DNA from: Thermotogales bacterium
GTDB taxonomy: Bacteria > Thermotogota > Thermotogae > Petrotogales > Kosmotogaceae
DNA length: 64,000 nucleotides
NCBI GenBank assembly: GCA_003561215.1
Contig: PWXG01000060.1
Span: 1-64,000, forward strand
Reading direction: 5' to 3'
Shown here: positions 1-8,944 of the stretch, piece after piece
Position numbering within the stretch: the stretch's first letter is position 1
Layout: the number at the start of each line of letters is the position of its first letter
Made by a program: the position numbers and the translations under genes
Notes under the pieces: model-generated
The model's database searches: none
What the model saw: only the letters and a program-made list of their open reading frames with translations
Told to the model about the DNA's origin: nothing

Positions 1-1
1 A

Positions 2-61
2 CCCCCGTTTTGGACAGAGTGGCTTGATGATCTCCGTCAGGAATCAAAAGGCTTCTCATAA
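2..61 (+). CDS. C-terminal tail of an upstream gene (partial)
   Basis: The frame starting at base 2 reads PPFWTEWLDDLRQESKGFS and then a TAA at 59-61, followed by a short spacer and hairpin before the next gene. This would fit the last 19 residues of a gene lying mostly left of the window. The piece is too short to assign a family, and one of the other frames could be the real one. Confidence 0.3.
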   Translation, partial: PPFWTEWLDDLRQESKGFS

Positions 62-112
62 TTCAAAGGATATCATGATCGACTGAGTTGTCGCGCTTGG
101 CTGAGAAAGGAC

Positions 113-133
113 AGAAGGTTGGAAGACCTTCTT
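113..133 (+). terminator. Possible weak terminator hairpin
   Basis: AGAAGGT (113-119) and ACCTTCT (126-132) form a 7 bp stem around a 6-base loop. Only a poor T-run follows, so this is a weak intrinsic terminator candidate for the gene left of the window. Confidence 0.25.
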
Positions 134-223
134 GTCAGCTCTTGAGGCATCGTTTTCCGTCTGGTTTTGCAGGCAGGCGCCAGTAGATGATTATTCATCA
201 GCTTGGGCGAAATCACTTTCATG

Positions 224-229
224 TATAAT
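224..229 (+). promoter_or_regulatory. Putative -10 box upstream of the beta-glucosidase gene
   Basis: A perfect TATAAT lies 80 bases before the chosen GTG start of the GH1 gene. No good -35 stands at 16-18 bases (nearest is TTGGGC at 203-208, spacer 15), so this is a plausible but unproven promoter. Confidence 0.35.
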
Positions 230-308
230 CGACAAAGACCGGGAGCTCGGAGCATTAGAAAGCGAGATTCTTGCTTTCAAAGATCATTGTATGACAGGAG
301 GAGATGTT

Positions 309-1640
309 GTGACTCGAAAGGATTTTCCACCGGATTTTATCTGGGGCACTGCGACTGCTTCTTACCAGATTGAAGGAGCTGATTCTGAAGCTGGAAAAGG
401 TCCATCTATTTGGACCGCCTTTTCTCACGCCCCTGGAAAGATCTATCAGGGACACACAGGAGACCTTGCCTGTGATCATTACCACAGGTACAAAGAAGAT
501 GTCTCTTTGCTGGCATCGCTCGGTGCAAACGCTTACAGATTCTCGATCTCCTGGCCGAGACTGTTTCCTGAAGGGCGTGGCGCTAGGAATCAAAAGGGTT
601 TTGATTTCTATGCGAGACTCATAGACGTATTAATAGCAAACGGTATTCAGCCATTCATTACACTGTATCACTGGGATCTGCCGCTGGAGCTCCAAAAGAG
701 TATCGGCGGATGGGAGTCAAGAGATATAACCGCTTACTTTGGCGATTACGCAGAAGCAGTCTTCTCCAGCTACGGAGATCGCGTCAAAAACTGGATTACC
801 CTGAATGAGCCTTTCTGTTCGTCACATTTGAGCTATCTGTTTGGAGAACATGCGCCGGGCAAAAGCGATCTGAAAGAATCTTTTGCAGTAGCCCATAATC
901 TTCTAAGGTCACATGGAGAAGCGGTAAGGCGTTTTAGAAGCACCATTAAGGATGGAACAGTCGGCCTTTCAAATGTATCGCAATGGGTCGAACCAGCTTC
1001 TGACTCACCCGAAGACGGTGAAGCGGCAAAACTCCTTAACCAGTTTTTCAATGATTGGTTTTATGTCACTCCACTAAAGGGTGAGTACCCTGTTGATTTT
1101 TCGCAAAGGCTTGACAAAATCGGCGCAATGCCGGAGATTCAGCCTGAAGACATGGAGTTGATCATGGAACCTGTAGACTTCTGGGGAGTGAACTACTACT
1201 CGCGTATCATTGCCAAAGCTGATCCGAAGAGTGAGTTTGGTTACAATACGGTTCCGGGCGATCTTGAGAGGACTGCCATGGGATGGGAAATCTATCCAAA
1301 GGGCCTTCAGTTGTTTCTTGAAAGAGCCTACAGGGAGTATGGCGAAAAGCCACTCTATATCACCGAAAATGGGATGGCTGAAGACGACGAGCTCGAAGAA
1401 GGAAGTGTTCATGACAAGAAGAGGACAATTTATTTGCGAGATCACTTCGATGCCGCGTCAAAAGCCATGAACAATAGTGTAGATTTGAAGGGGTATTTCG
1501 TCTGGTCACTGATGGACAATTTTGAGTGGGCGCACGGTTATTCGAAGAGATTTGGACTGATATACACAGACTATGAGAATAATCAGCGGCGGATCCCAAA
1601 AGACAGTTACTACTGGTTCAGGGACTTCCTGCGCAGATAA
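309..1640 (+). CDS. bglA: Beta-glucosidase, glycoside hydrolase family 1
   Basis: A cytoplasmic GH1 retaining glycosidase of 443 residues that should hydrolyse beta-linked disaccharides and short oligosaccharides such as cellobiose. The family N-terminal signature (FIWGTATASYQIEGA, about residues 10-24), the acid/base motif TLNEP (Glu167) and the nucleophile motif YITENG (Glu353) are all visible. Length and catalytic spacing match the roughly 446-residue T. maritima enzyme. The frame is open further upstream to 132, but AGGAGGAG at 296-303 sits five bases before GTG 309 and the family N-terminus begins there, so 309 is chosen. No signal peptide. No transporter gene lies next to it; the downstream neighbours are a small membrane protein and corA. 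Confidence 0.93.
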   Translation: MTRKDFPPDFIWGTATASYQIEGADSEAGKGPSIWTAFSHAPGKIYQGHTGDLACDHYHRYKEDVSLLASLGANAYRFSISWPRLFPEGRGARNQKGFDFYARLIDVLIANGIQPFITLYHWDLPLELQKSIGGWESRDITAYFGDYAEAVFSSYGDRVKNWITLNEPFCSSHLSYLFGEHAPGKSDLKESFAVAHNLLRSHGEAVRRFRSTIKDGTVGLSNVSQWVEPASDSPEDGEAAKLLNQFFNDWFYVTPLKGEYPVDFSQRLDKIGAMPEIQPEDMELIMEPVDFWGVNYYSRIIAKADPKSEFGYNTVPGDLERTAMGWEIYPKGLQLFLERAYREYGEKPLYITENGMAEDDELEEGSVHDKKRTIYLRDHFDAASKAMNNSVDLKGYFVWSLMDNFEWAHGYSKRFGLIYTDYENNQRRIPKDSYYWFRDFLRR

Positions 1641-1767
1641 TGTTAGCCGTATCGATGCTGCTGCACATTATTGACGATTGCAGGGCTCTTTTTGGAATGA
1701 TTGTGAAGTCTTCAGGTTTAGCGATTCTACAGGAAGGACATAGATTATTCTGCTCTGAGGTGTTTCC

Positions 1768-2052
1768 ATGAAGGACCGTCTTTCATCCGGCAAAGAAAAT
1801 AAGAGAAGCAGCGACCAGGATTCGCCCGGTCCAGACCTGAAAGGTGTCATCATACTCTTTGGCGTAATCTTGCCTGCAATACTGCTGGTTCTGTATTTCT
1901 TCGCAAGGTTACTTTTCTGGATGCTGGCCGGGGCTTCATTCATTGCTCTTTTGGGAGTGATCAGCGCCATTTTACGGAAAGATCCACGCATTTTCGGCAG
2001 CGAAAATGATGATGCTTCATCTAACGAAGATACTCCCGGTAGACCCGGCTAA
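1768..2052 (+). CDS. Small two-helix membrane protein, unknown function
   Basis: A 94-residue protein with a charged, polar N-terminus (about 1-25), two hydrophobic stretches that look like membrane helices (about 26-46 and 48-68), and an acidic C-terminal tail. GAGGTG stands a few bases before the ATG. I do not recognise a family. It lies between the beta-glucosidase and corA on the same strand, 47 bases ahead of the corA start, so it could be co-transcribed with the transporter. Length, hydrophobicity and the ribosome binding site support a real gene; the function is open. Confidence 0.65.
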   Translation: MKDRLSSGKENKRSSDQDSPGPDLKGVIILFGVILPAILLVLYFFARLLFWMLAGASFIALLGVISAILRKDPRIFGSENDDASSNEDTPGRPG

Positions 2053-2099
2053 GCCGCAGGCTGCTAGAAAAAATCCATGAAGTCGACGAGGTGATTTTG

Positions 2100-3224
2100 A
2101 TGGGCAACTGGAACGACCTCTTCAGAAAGAAGAGGAGACCTTCACCAGGGACACCTCCGGGAACTATCACAGTCGATGAAGGATTTCCTGCTCCCAGCGT
2201 TAGTGTTATTTCTTATAATGAGAGCAAACTTCAGGAGCATCGTTCGGTCACTTTAGAGGAACTGAAACGCATCCTTTCTCTGAACAACAACCTCATCCAC
2301 TGGATTGATGTTCAGGGTCTTGGCGATGAGAAGCTGTTGCGAGAACTCGGAGATTACTTCAAGATTCATCCCCTCGCGTTGGAAGACGTGGTGAACGCTC
2401 CTCAAATGCCGAAGACGGATCAGTTTGCTGACCATGTTTTCATTGTGGTTAGAATGATCCAACTCATTTCTCCTCAGGTTCTTGCTTCTGAGCAGATGAG
2501 CATCTTCCTCGGAAGAAACTATGTCCTCACATTGCAGGAACGTCCTGGTGACTGTCTTGACTCTTTGAGAAGCAGGTTAAGAGAAGGGAAAGGGATAATA
2601 CGCAGGATGAAGGCAGATTACCTCTGCTATGCGGTTATGGATGCAATAATCGACAACTACTTCCCGGTTGTGGAAAACCTGGGCGAGCGATTTGAGGATC
2701 TGGAAGATGGGATTATTTCCGGTGAAAGAACAGCGTCTATAGGGGCCTTCTACTCACTGAAGCATGAAACAATCGCTCTAAGAAGAATCATTTGGCAAAT
2801 GCGCTCGACTGTTGGCTCCGTTATGAGAGGGGGAAGCGGTCTAGTATGCACTGAGACCACCCCGTTTTTCCGTGACTGTTATGAGCATCTCGTACATATG
2901 ATTGATATCACTGAAGCTTACAGGGAACTCCAGGCAGAAATCATGAGCATCTACCTAACAACTGTCAGTAACAGGATGAATGAAATCATGAAAGTTCTGA
3001 CGATCATCGCAACAATATTCATACCTTTGTCTTTCGTCGCTGGCATCTACGGCATGAACTTCGCTTATATGCCGGAGCTGGAGAACAGGCACGCCTACTA
3101 CATAGTTTTGACTGTTATGGTCATTGCTGGACTGGCGATGCTTGCAGTGTTCTGGAAGAAGGGCTGGCTAAAAAGTAGCAACGCCTCAAAGTCCGTGCGA
3201 CAAAGAAGTAGGAACGATGACTGA
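2100..3224 (+). CDS. corA: CorA-family divalent cation (Mg2+/Co2+) transporter
   Basis: A 374-residue CorA channel that moves Mg2+ (and often Co2+) across the inner membrane as a pentamer. The N-terminal part is the large cytoplasmic alpha/beta domain with long helices; the C-terminus carries two membrane helices (about 293-315 and 334-353) with the diagnostic YGMNF loop (GMN at 318-320) between them and a basic tail. The frame also has GTG at 2091, but that GTG overlaps the GAGGTGA ribosome binding site, so ATG 2100 with a six-base spacer is the better start. T. maritima CorA, the structural model of the family, has a similar length. Confidence 0.95.
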   Translation: MGNWNDLFRKKRRPSPGTPPGTITVDEGFPAPSVSVISYNESKLQEHRSVTLEELKRILSLNNNLIHWIDVQGLGDEKLLRELGDYFKIHPLALEDVVNAPQMPKTDQFADHVFIVVRMIQLISPQVLASEQMSIFLGRNYVLTLQERPGDCLDSLRSRLREGKGIIRRMKADYLCYAVMDAIIDNYFPVVENLGERFEDLEDGIISGERTASIGAFYSLKHETIALRRIIWQMRSTVGSVMRGGSGLVCTETTPFFRDCYEHLVHMIDITEAYRELQAEIMSIYLTTVSNRMNEIMKVLTIIATIFIPLSFVAGIYGMNFAYMPELENRHAYYIVLTVMVIAGLAMLAVFWKKGWLKSSNASKSVRQRSRNDD

Positions 3225-3253
3225 AACGACTCGATAAGCCTTACCATTTGGGA

Positions 3254-3889
3254 TTACTGGCCCGGGATGTAAAGATTGAACCGTTGACCGATGTTGCTGA
3301 CTTCTACAGACGGCATCACAACAAGCTTACCGCTGTCGAATCCCGAGAAGATCAGGTAAACGTTCTCAGGCGATGCTGTTCTTATGTAGGCCTCTCGTGA
3401 AAGCATGATGGTGTAATTCGTTTCAACCAGCGGTTCCTTGAAATAGAAGAACTTCTCATCGGAAAGACCCGGACTGAAGTTCTTCTGGAAAGTATATGTC
3501 CCATCTGCTGCGCGTCTCTTAAAGCCTATCCATACATCGCGATTCCCAGTTACAAAGACTCTGAAGTAAGGTCGGTCTGACGAGTCCTGGAGTTCGGTCA
3601 GAATTATGTCCAGATCTCTCTGCGCGTTCTGAAGGAACTCTCTTGCCACTATGTGTTGTTCCAGTATTCCTCCAGCAACAAGCAAGGACCTCAGAGATTC
3701 GACCTGAGAAGTAAGTTCCGACGTAGTTTCTTGAAAACTCCTGAGCATTCTGTTTTCAAGGGAAGCAAACCTTCGTGCCACCTCTGCAGATCTCTGAATA
3801 GCAGCCAGGGAAAATACAAAAGCAACAACAGACATAATTATCAGTGTAAGCCCTATTACAAGTGCGATTTGAACCTTGCCTCTTCTCAT
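3254..3889 (-). CDS. Single-pass membrane protein with coiled coil, unknown
   Basis: A 211-residue protein with a basic start (MRRGK), one membrane helix (about 7-29), then a helical region likely to form a coiled coil (about 31-65) and a mixed C-terminal domain rich in aromatic residues. The topology suggests an anchored protein whose C-terminal domain lies outside the membrane. The open frame extends upstream into the methyltransferase gene, but AAAGGA before ATG 3889 fixes this start. Its start codon lies 4 bases after the methyltransferase stop, so the two are probably co-translated, downstream of the diguanylate cyclase. No recognised family. Confidence 0.75.
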   Translation of the reverse strand: MRRGKVQIALVIGLTLIIMSVVAFVFSLAAIQRSAEVARRFASLENRMLRSFQETTSELTSQVESLRSLLVAGGILEQHIVAREFLQNAQRDLDIILTELQDSSDRPYFRVFVTGNRDVWIGFKRRAADGTYTFQKNFSPGLSDEKFFYFKEPLVETNYTIMLSREAYIRTASPENVYLIFSGFDSGKLVVMPSVEVSNIGQRFNLYIPGQ

Positions 3890-3893
3890 CGAA

Positions 3894-4667
3894 TCATCCT
3901 TTCTTGCAGGAAAAGAAGAAGTGCTCTGCTCGCCCCAGTAACTCGGCTTCCCTGCATAATTTGTACTCCCATTCTGCCACTGCAGATACCCTTCTTGCAA
4001 GCTTGCTCTCAACATAAGGTCCCATGACCACGAGACCTGCTCTATCAACAACAGAGAAACCTGCTTCTTCAAGAGAAGAACTCAGTTCATCAGGGAAAAA
4101 GGGGTGGGTCCTGAACGATTTTCTGCTCATTTGGCTATCGCCGATTCTCACCTCACGTTTGTTATTGAGAAACCTTTTTGCCCTTTCCAGTTCAGCGTGT
4201 GAAAGAAAATCATGCAAGAAGGCGTAAGCACTGTCGACAGTCAGCAAAAACGTCCCAGGAGATCTCAGGACTCTGAACACTTCTGTAATCATCTTATGAT
4301 GATTCCGCGAATACGAAGTAACGTCACCCATTGCCACAACACAGTCAAAGGTGTCGTTATCAAAGGGAAGCTCTTCTGCCTCGCAGCAAACGAGTTCCAC
4401 GTCGATCTCATATTCAGTGGACTTTCTTCTCAGTACAGCAAGCATCTCTTTCGATCGATCAGCTGCAACAACTTCGTTGCCTAGTGCAGCAAAATGAAGA
4501 GCCCATCTTCCTGTACCTGTACCGAGATCAAGCACGCGCCCAGAAGATCTTTCCGCAGAATCGACGAGCCTGCGAAGTATTTCGTGATAGAGACTCCAGT
4601 AGGGCTCATCATACTGGGAATCATAAAGGTGTGCGATATCATCATAGTACTCCCAGGATTCATTCAT
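3894..4667 (-). CDS. Class I SAM-dependent methyltransferase
   Basis: A 257-residue Rossmann-fold methyltransferase. Motif I is clear (GRVLDLGTGTGRWALHF, about 43-59), followed by the acidic ribose-binding position (VVAAD), the motif II/III region (FDCVVAMGDVTSY) and a Methyltransf_11-type core; the substrate cannot be told. Its start overlaps the end of the diguanylate cyclase gene by eight bases and its stop nearly touches the next gene, so the three form one minus-strand transcript. Related UbiE/COQ5-like proteins act on small molecules, but nothing here ties it to quinone synthesis. Confidence 0.88.
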   Translation of the reverse strand: MNESWEYYDDIAHLYDSQYDEPYWSLYHEILRRLVDSAERSSGRVLDLGTGTGRWALHFAALGNEVVAADRSKEMLAVLRRKSTEYEIDVELVCCEAEELPFDNDTFDCVVAMGDVTSYSRNHHKMITEVFRVLRSPGTFLLTVDSAYAFLHDFLSHAELERAKRFLNNKREVRIGDSQMSRKSFRTHPFFPDELSSSLEEAGFSVVDRAGLVVMGPYVESKLARRVSAVAEWEYKLCREAELLGRAEHFFFSCKKG

Positions 4668-7353
4668 CTAGATCGCACTCAATTCTGTTCTTGCCCTTGT
4701 TCTTGGCCTGGTAGCAAAGATCGTCTGCATGCTGAACCAGTTCCCGGGCTGAAGCTGGGCTGCTTGTTGAATAAGAAGCTACACCGAAGCTCCCTGTAAC
4801 CTTCAATTCTGGATCACAACCAGATACAGCTTCCTTCAGTCGCTCGGTAAGTCTCACAGCCTCTTCAAGTCCTGCTGACGGTAGAAGTACTACAAACTCC
4901 TCTCCACCAAATCTGCAGACAACATCACTCTCTCGACAGGAACTCATGATGCTCTGTGCCACGAGGGTGAGAGTCTCATCACCTCTGAGATGACCGTGCC
5001 TGTCGTTGACCCTCTTGAAATCGTCGAGGTCACAGAAGATCACAGAGAAATCCTCTCCATAACGTTCTGCTCGCTTGAACTGTTCTTCCATTCGCGCTTC
5101 AAAATACCATCTGGTGAACAGACCGGTCAACGAATCCTTCATCGCCATGGTGTACCTGATGTAGTTCTTGAACGAGAGTTCCAGAATGGGTTCTACAAAT
5201 GTCATCTGCCTGAAAAACCTCTTGATTACCTGGTCACGGACAGAGATAGACGGATTGTAGAGGACGATCTCCACTTCTTCAGAATAGCCTACGAAGAACA
5301 CGTACCTTACGTAGAACGGACTATTACTGTATTGCTGCTCCACCTTTTGCGGCATCTCGTCCTCCCCTATGGTGACCTCTTCTATTTCCTTCCATTTCAA
5401 GACACAGCGCGCCGTCCTTGCCGGGTAGAAGCTTAGCAAGAATTCAAGCATCGTCCTCATACTTTCGGTAATACTGCTCACATCACTCAATGACGCAGCT
5501 AGATTCTGCGAGTTGATTATGAGATGAGAAATTTCTTCCACCGTTTCAAGAGTTATGGCGGCTTCGTCTCTTAAATCCTTTAATCCTCGTTCATCAAGCT
5601 TTTTCACTATGTTGTCCAAGCTGCTCAGAAGCTCGCCTTCTTTCAGGTGTTCTTCCTTCAACCTGCGTGAGACACTGAAGAGTCCACTTACATCGTAATG
5701 AGTTGCTGCGATTCTGAAGTACCTTATGGAGTCATTGACCACAGAAAGACGTTCTGAAGCCGTTGCAACGGCGTGTGCGATCAGTGCTTGCGAGAACAGG
5801 GAGACGGTCTGTTGGGCACGAATGAGACGGTCCATGCAGATCGTTCGGAATTCCGGGTATTCCTCTTTTGAGATAAAGCCGGATATGAAGAGCAGACAGT
5901 CCTCGATATACTCAGCCATGTCTTCACGGAACCTCTTGAAAACATCAAAAGGACTCTCCGTCTCAAAGATGCCCGCCCTGATAATCTCTACCAGTGCCTT
6001 CTCCGACAGGTCGGCAGGCTGGAACTCGTGAGATTCGAAGACTTGCCTGCATTCATTAAATCTGCCGAAAAAGCCATAGTGCAGAATCTTACTCATGCAG
6101 AGCTTGTTTACTTGAGTCTCCTTTTGAGGTCCAACAATCCTGTTTGAGAGGATCTCAGCTTCCGAACATGTCTTCTCAAACACGGGCGAGGGTCCCTCGT
6201 ATACTTGCGGGAGTATTTCAGTCAGTTTTACGAGCATTGCAGCCTCTGGGTTGTCGGTCAGAGAAACGTAGATCTTCATTTTCTTCAATAGCTCGTCAAA
6301 TCCCCGGCGCTTTCCCTTGAAGAAATGGAGCAGCGCCAGGTTATAACTCACTACACTCGCAAGAGGAAAGTCTCCCATCTTTTCAGACATTTCGATGACA
6401 TTTTTCTGTATTTGCTGCGAGTAGGCCGGATTTGAGTCCATATAGATGATGCTGAGATTGTTAAAGAACCTCGCCTTGAATCCGTTGAGTTCGTAGCTCT
6501 CTGCAAGGTCTATGGCATGATGAGTCATCTCTTTGAAGCGTTTCATGTCTCCGGTCTTTCGAAAGTGCAGACCTACAAAATTCGTCATGTCTGCCTTAAG
6601 TGCGACGAAACATTTTGAGATGGGTCTGATATCGTTGATTCTTTCCATCAGTGATTCGATATACTCTGTTTTGGGCTTCATAGAGTAGCGAAGTCTCGCT
6701 TCAAACAGATCAAGAACGATACTCTGGAAGCTGGTGCAGGGAAGCGCTTTTCGTTCTGTCAGAGCTTCAAGGAGTTGTTCTTGGGGATATCGATTCTGGA
6801 AGGCCCGAAGCACGAGATGAAGGTTTGCGTGAAGCCTTCCAAAGGCGAAATCCTCAAGGAGCGTTTCGGAGAATTCCACACCTGAGTCGGTCATCTCGGA
6901 AAGGTATATTCTGATATTCTGCAAAGCCCATAAATCATCAGAAACTAGCATTTCGATCGCTCTGATCCTCTCAAGCGTAAGGTTGACGTTTGAGCTGTCT
7001 CTGAAGGCGTTGTATGTATTCCTGAGCAACCAGGCAGCGAATCTACGCTTCCCCATGCCGCTACGTTCAGCGTGAAAAAGAATGGATCTTGCGTTCTCTC
7101 TCAAGCACGCGAGCCTGAGATGAATGTGGTCATCACTTGACAAACAAGTATCCTTCTCGGAAAGGATGCTCGGATCTGCGATCTCGCAGATTTCGCCGCG
7201 CAGAACGATTCTCCCGTCCTCTATACAGACGCGAAGAAGCTTCTCAACATCTTCCGTGCCAATACCCAGAAACTCAGCTGCGGCGGAAAGCTCTGAACGC
7301 GTGAATCTCGTACCAAGAAGGGCCAGCTTCTGAATAATCTCCGTGGGTTTCAT
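4660..7353 (-). CDS. Diguanylate cyclase (GGDEF) with long helical N-terminal region
   Basis: An 897-residue protein whose C-terminal ~165 residues form a GGDEF domain (DSLTGL...FCDLDDFKRVND...GGEEF at 816-820) that should make cyclic di-GMP from two GTP. The product-inhibition site RxxD (RESD, 807-810) sits exactly five residues before GGEEF, so the enzyme looks active and feedback regulated. The first ~700 residues are mostly helical, without membrane segments, and read like a degenerate TPR-type repeat array with an N-terminal winged-helix-like segment; no PAS or GAF domain is obvious. AGGAGAGG precedes ATG 7353; the 15 codons upstream are rejected. It heads an operon with the methyltransferase and membrane protein. 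Confidence 0.88.
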   Translation of the reverse strand: MKPTEIIQKLALLGTRFTRSELSAAAEFLGIGTEDVEKLLRVCIEDGRIVLRGEICEIADPSILSEKDTCLSSDDHIHLRLACLRENARSILFHAERSGMGKRRFAAWLLRNTYNAFRDSSNVNLTLERIRAIEMLVSDDLWALQNIRIYLSEMTDSGVEFSETLLEDFAFGRLHANLHLVLRAFQNRYPQEQLLEALTERKALPCTSFQSIVLDLFEARLRYSMKPKTEYIESLMERINDIRPISKCFVALKADMTNFVGLHFRKTGDMKRFKEMTHHAIDLAESYELNGFKARFFNNLSIIYMDSNPAYSQQIQKNVIEMSEKMGDFPLASVVSYNLALLHFFKGKRRGFDELLKKMKIYVSLTDNPEAAMLVKLTEILPQVYEGPSPVFEKTCSEAEILSNRIVGPQKETQVNKLCMSKILHYGFFGRFNECRQVFESHEFQPADLSEKALVEIIRAGIFETESPFDVFKRFREDMAEYIEDCLLFISGFISKEEYPEFRTICMDRLIRAQQTVSLFSQALIAHAVATASERLSVVNDSIRYFRIAATHYDVSGLFSVSRRLKEEHLKEGELLSSLDNIVKKLDERGLKDLRDEAAITLETVEEISHLIINSQNLAASLSDVSSITESMRTMLEFLLSFYPARTARCVLKWKEIEEVTIGEDEMPQKVEQQYSNSPFYVRYVFFVGYSEEVEIVLYNPSISVRDQVIKRFFRQMTFVEPILELSFKNYIRYTMAMKDSLTGLFTRWYFEARMEEQFKRAERYGEDFSVIFCDLDDFKRVNDRHGHLRGDETLTLVAQSIMSSCRESDVVCRFGGEEFVVLLPSAGLEEAVRLTERLKEAVSGCDPELKVTGSFGVASYSTSSPASARELVQHADDLCYQAKNKGKNRIECDLDE

Positions 7354-7434
7354 CGAATTCCTCTCCTGATAATCAGCTAAAAGATCTCCCCAAAACAATC
7401 ATCCAGACTTTTTGAAACAAGGAGTATGCTATTT

Positions 7435-7450
7435 ATTCATACGAATGAAT
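7435..7450. promoter_or_regulatory. Inverted repeat upstream of the MATE gene (possible operator)
   Basis: ATTCAT-acga-ATGAAT is a perfect 6+6 inverted repeat ending nine bases before the -35 of the putative promoter of the MATE gene and inside the divergent intergenic region. The position suits a regulator binding site, but no regulator gene is adjacent. Confidence 0.35.
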
Positions 7451-7459
7451 CATCTTCAC

Positions 7460-7486
7460 TTGACATTATACACTGTCTGATATAAA
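7460..7486 (+). promoter_or_regulatory. Putative promoter for the MATE exporter gene
   Basis: TTGACA at 7460-7465 is a perfect -35 and TATAAA at 7481-7486 a good -10, with a short 15-base spacer. The ATG of the exporter lies 40 bases downstream. Confidence 0.55.
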
Positions 7487-7525
7487 GTTTAGTGCGGGTT
7501 CGAGAATTCTTCAGAGGTGCGGGGC

Positions 7526-8890
7526 ATGGCGAGGGATCTTACTCAGGGAAGCGTAGTCAAGAATCTTATGTACATGTCTCTTCCAACCATGATAGGCTTC
7601 AGCTCGCAGATGATCTACGATATTGTCGACATCTTCTGGATAGGAAGGATTTCTCCCGAGGCGATTGCAGGCGTCACGATTTTTTCAACACTTTTCTGGA
7701 CCGTGGAAGTCCTGAACTCGATAATCGGGCAGAGTTCAATATCGATGATTTCTCAGAGCTATGGAAGAAAGGACACTGAGGGGACAAATCGTTCGATTGA
7801 GCAGACCATAACGTTCAAGTGTCTTGTTGCGATAATCGCAGCAGTACTGGTCGCTTTGTTCCTAAAACCCGCCCTAAGATTATTCTCTGATGATCAGATG
7901 GTGATTACAGCCGCGCTCGATTATGGCTATATCAGGTTGTTCTTTCTTCCAATCATGTTCTCGTCTTACTCGGTCAACACTGCACTGCGCTGTGTGGGAA
8001 ATGCCAGAACACCCATGGTGATAATGATTTTCGCCAGCCTGCTGAACATCCTGCTTGACCCGATCCTAATCTTCGATACTATCCCTCTCATTGGCCTTCC
8101 TGGCGCGGGTCTGGGTGTCTTTGGAGCTGCCGTAGCTACCATCACCTCTCAGACCATCGCGTTCGTAGTAGGTTTTGGCGTTTTGTTCAGTGGCAAACAG
8201 GGTGTTCTACCGAGAGTCAAAGGGCTCTTTAGACTACATTGGCCGACTGGCAAGAGGCTCTTGACAATAGGTCTTCCTACGGGCATAGAAGGACTGCTGA
8301 GGAATTTCTCAGGCGTCGTCGTGTTAAAGTTTGTCGCGATATTTGGTACTACCGCAGTCGCAGCAATGGGAGTGGCAGGAAGACTGTTTGGTTTTGCTTT
8401 CATGCCATTGGTTGGATTGTCAATGGGAGGCTCCACAATCGTTGGTCAGAATCTCGGGGTCAACGATACTGAGAGGGCTGAGAAGACTGCCAGGTTGTCG
8501 GGACTTCTGGGAGCCTCTTTCATGTTCGTTTTCGTTCTTGTTGCTTTCCTTTTTGGACCGCAGGTGATGAGACTCTTCTCGCAAGAGCCTGAGATCATTA
8601 GCCTGGGAACAAGTTTCTTGCGAATTGGATCGACAGGTCTTGTCTTTCTTGCTTTTGGTTTCGGGCTCTCAACAGTCTTCTCCGGTTCCGGCTTCAATAT
8701 TCCCTTCATGTATGCCAGCGTCGTAGCGAGATGGATCGTTCAGATCCCCCTCCTTGTTGTGACTATCAGTTTGCTGCAGTTGAATATCGCGTGGGTATGG
8801 TGGTCCTACTTCCTCTCCGATTTCGCCGAGTTCGCAGTGATGGTGTTCTACTATAGAAAGGGAACCTGGAGATTCAAACGAGTCGGCTGA
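7526..8890 (+). CDS. MATE-family multidrug/Na+ antiporter
   Basis: A 454-residue integral membrane protein with about twelve hydrophobic segments arranged as two similar halves, as in MATE exporters. The N-terminal start (LTQGSVVKNLMYMSLPTMIG) and the repeated features of the second half (GLPTGIEGLLRNFSGV) are typical. MATE proteins export cationic drugs and metabolites in exchange for Na+ or H+; the substrate here is unknown. GTG 7517 is part of the AGAGGTG ribosome binding site, so ATG 7526 is taken. It stands divergent from the diguanylate cyclase, with its own promoter and an inverted repeat upstream. Confidence 0.93.
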   Translation: MARDLTQGSVVKNLMYMSLPTMIGFSSQMIYDIVDIFWIGRISPEAIAGVTIFSTLFWTVEVLNSIIGQSSISMISQSYGRKDTEGTNRSIEQTITFKCLVAIIAAVLVALFLKPALRLFSDDQMVITAALDYGYIRLFFLPIMFSSYSVNTALRCVGNARTPMVIMIFASLLNILLDPILIFDTIPLIGLPGAGLGVFGAAVATITSQTIAFVVGFGVLFSGKQGVLPRVKGLFRLHWPTGKRLLTIGLPTGIEGLLRNFSGVVVLKFVAIFGTTAVAAMGVAGRLFGFAFMPLVGLSMGGSTIVGQNLGVNDTERAEKTARLSGLLGASFMFVFVLVAFLFGPQVMRLFSQEPEIISLGTSFLRIGSTGLVFLAFGFGLSTVFSGSGFNIPFMYASVVARWIVQIPLLVVTISLLQLNIAWVWWSYFLSDFAEFAVMVFYYRKGTWRFKRVG

Positions 8891-8910
8891 GCCTGAAGAA
8901 ATGCCGAATC

Positions 8911-8919
8911 TGGTATAAT
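8911..8919 (+). promoter_or_regulatory. Extended -10 promoter ahead of dnaX
   Basis: TGG-TATAAT is a perfect extended -10 located 26 bases before the dnaX start. There is no recognisable -35, as is usual for extended -10 promoters. Confidence 0.6.
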
Positions 8920-8944
8920 CTCTAACTGAAAAGGTCGGTGGGAA

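Noticed and set aside
132-308. N-terminal extension of 59 residues on the beta-glucosidase
   Set aside because: It contains the likely promoter, lacks a ribosome binding site, and the GH1 family starts after GTG 309, which has AGGAGGAG at proper spacing.
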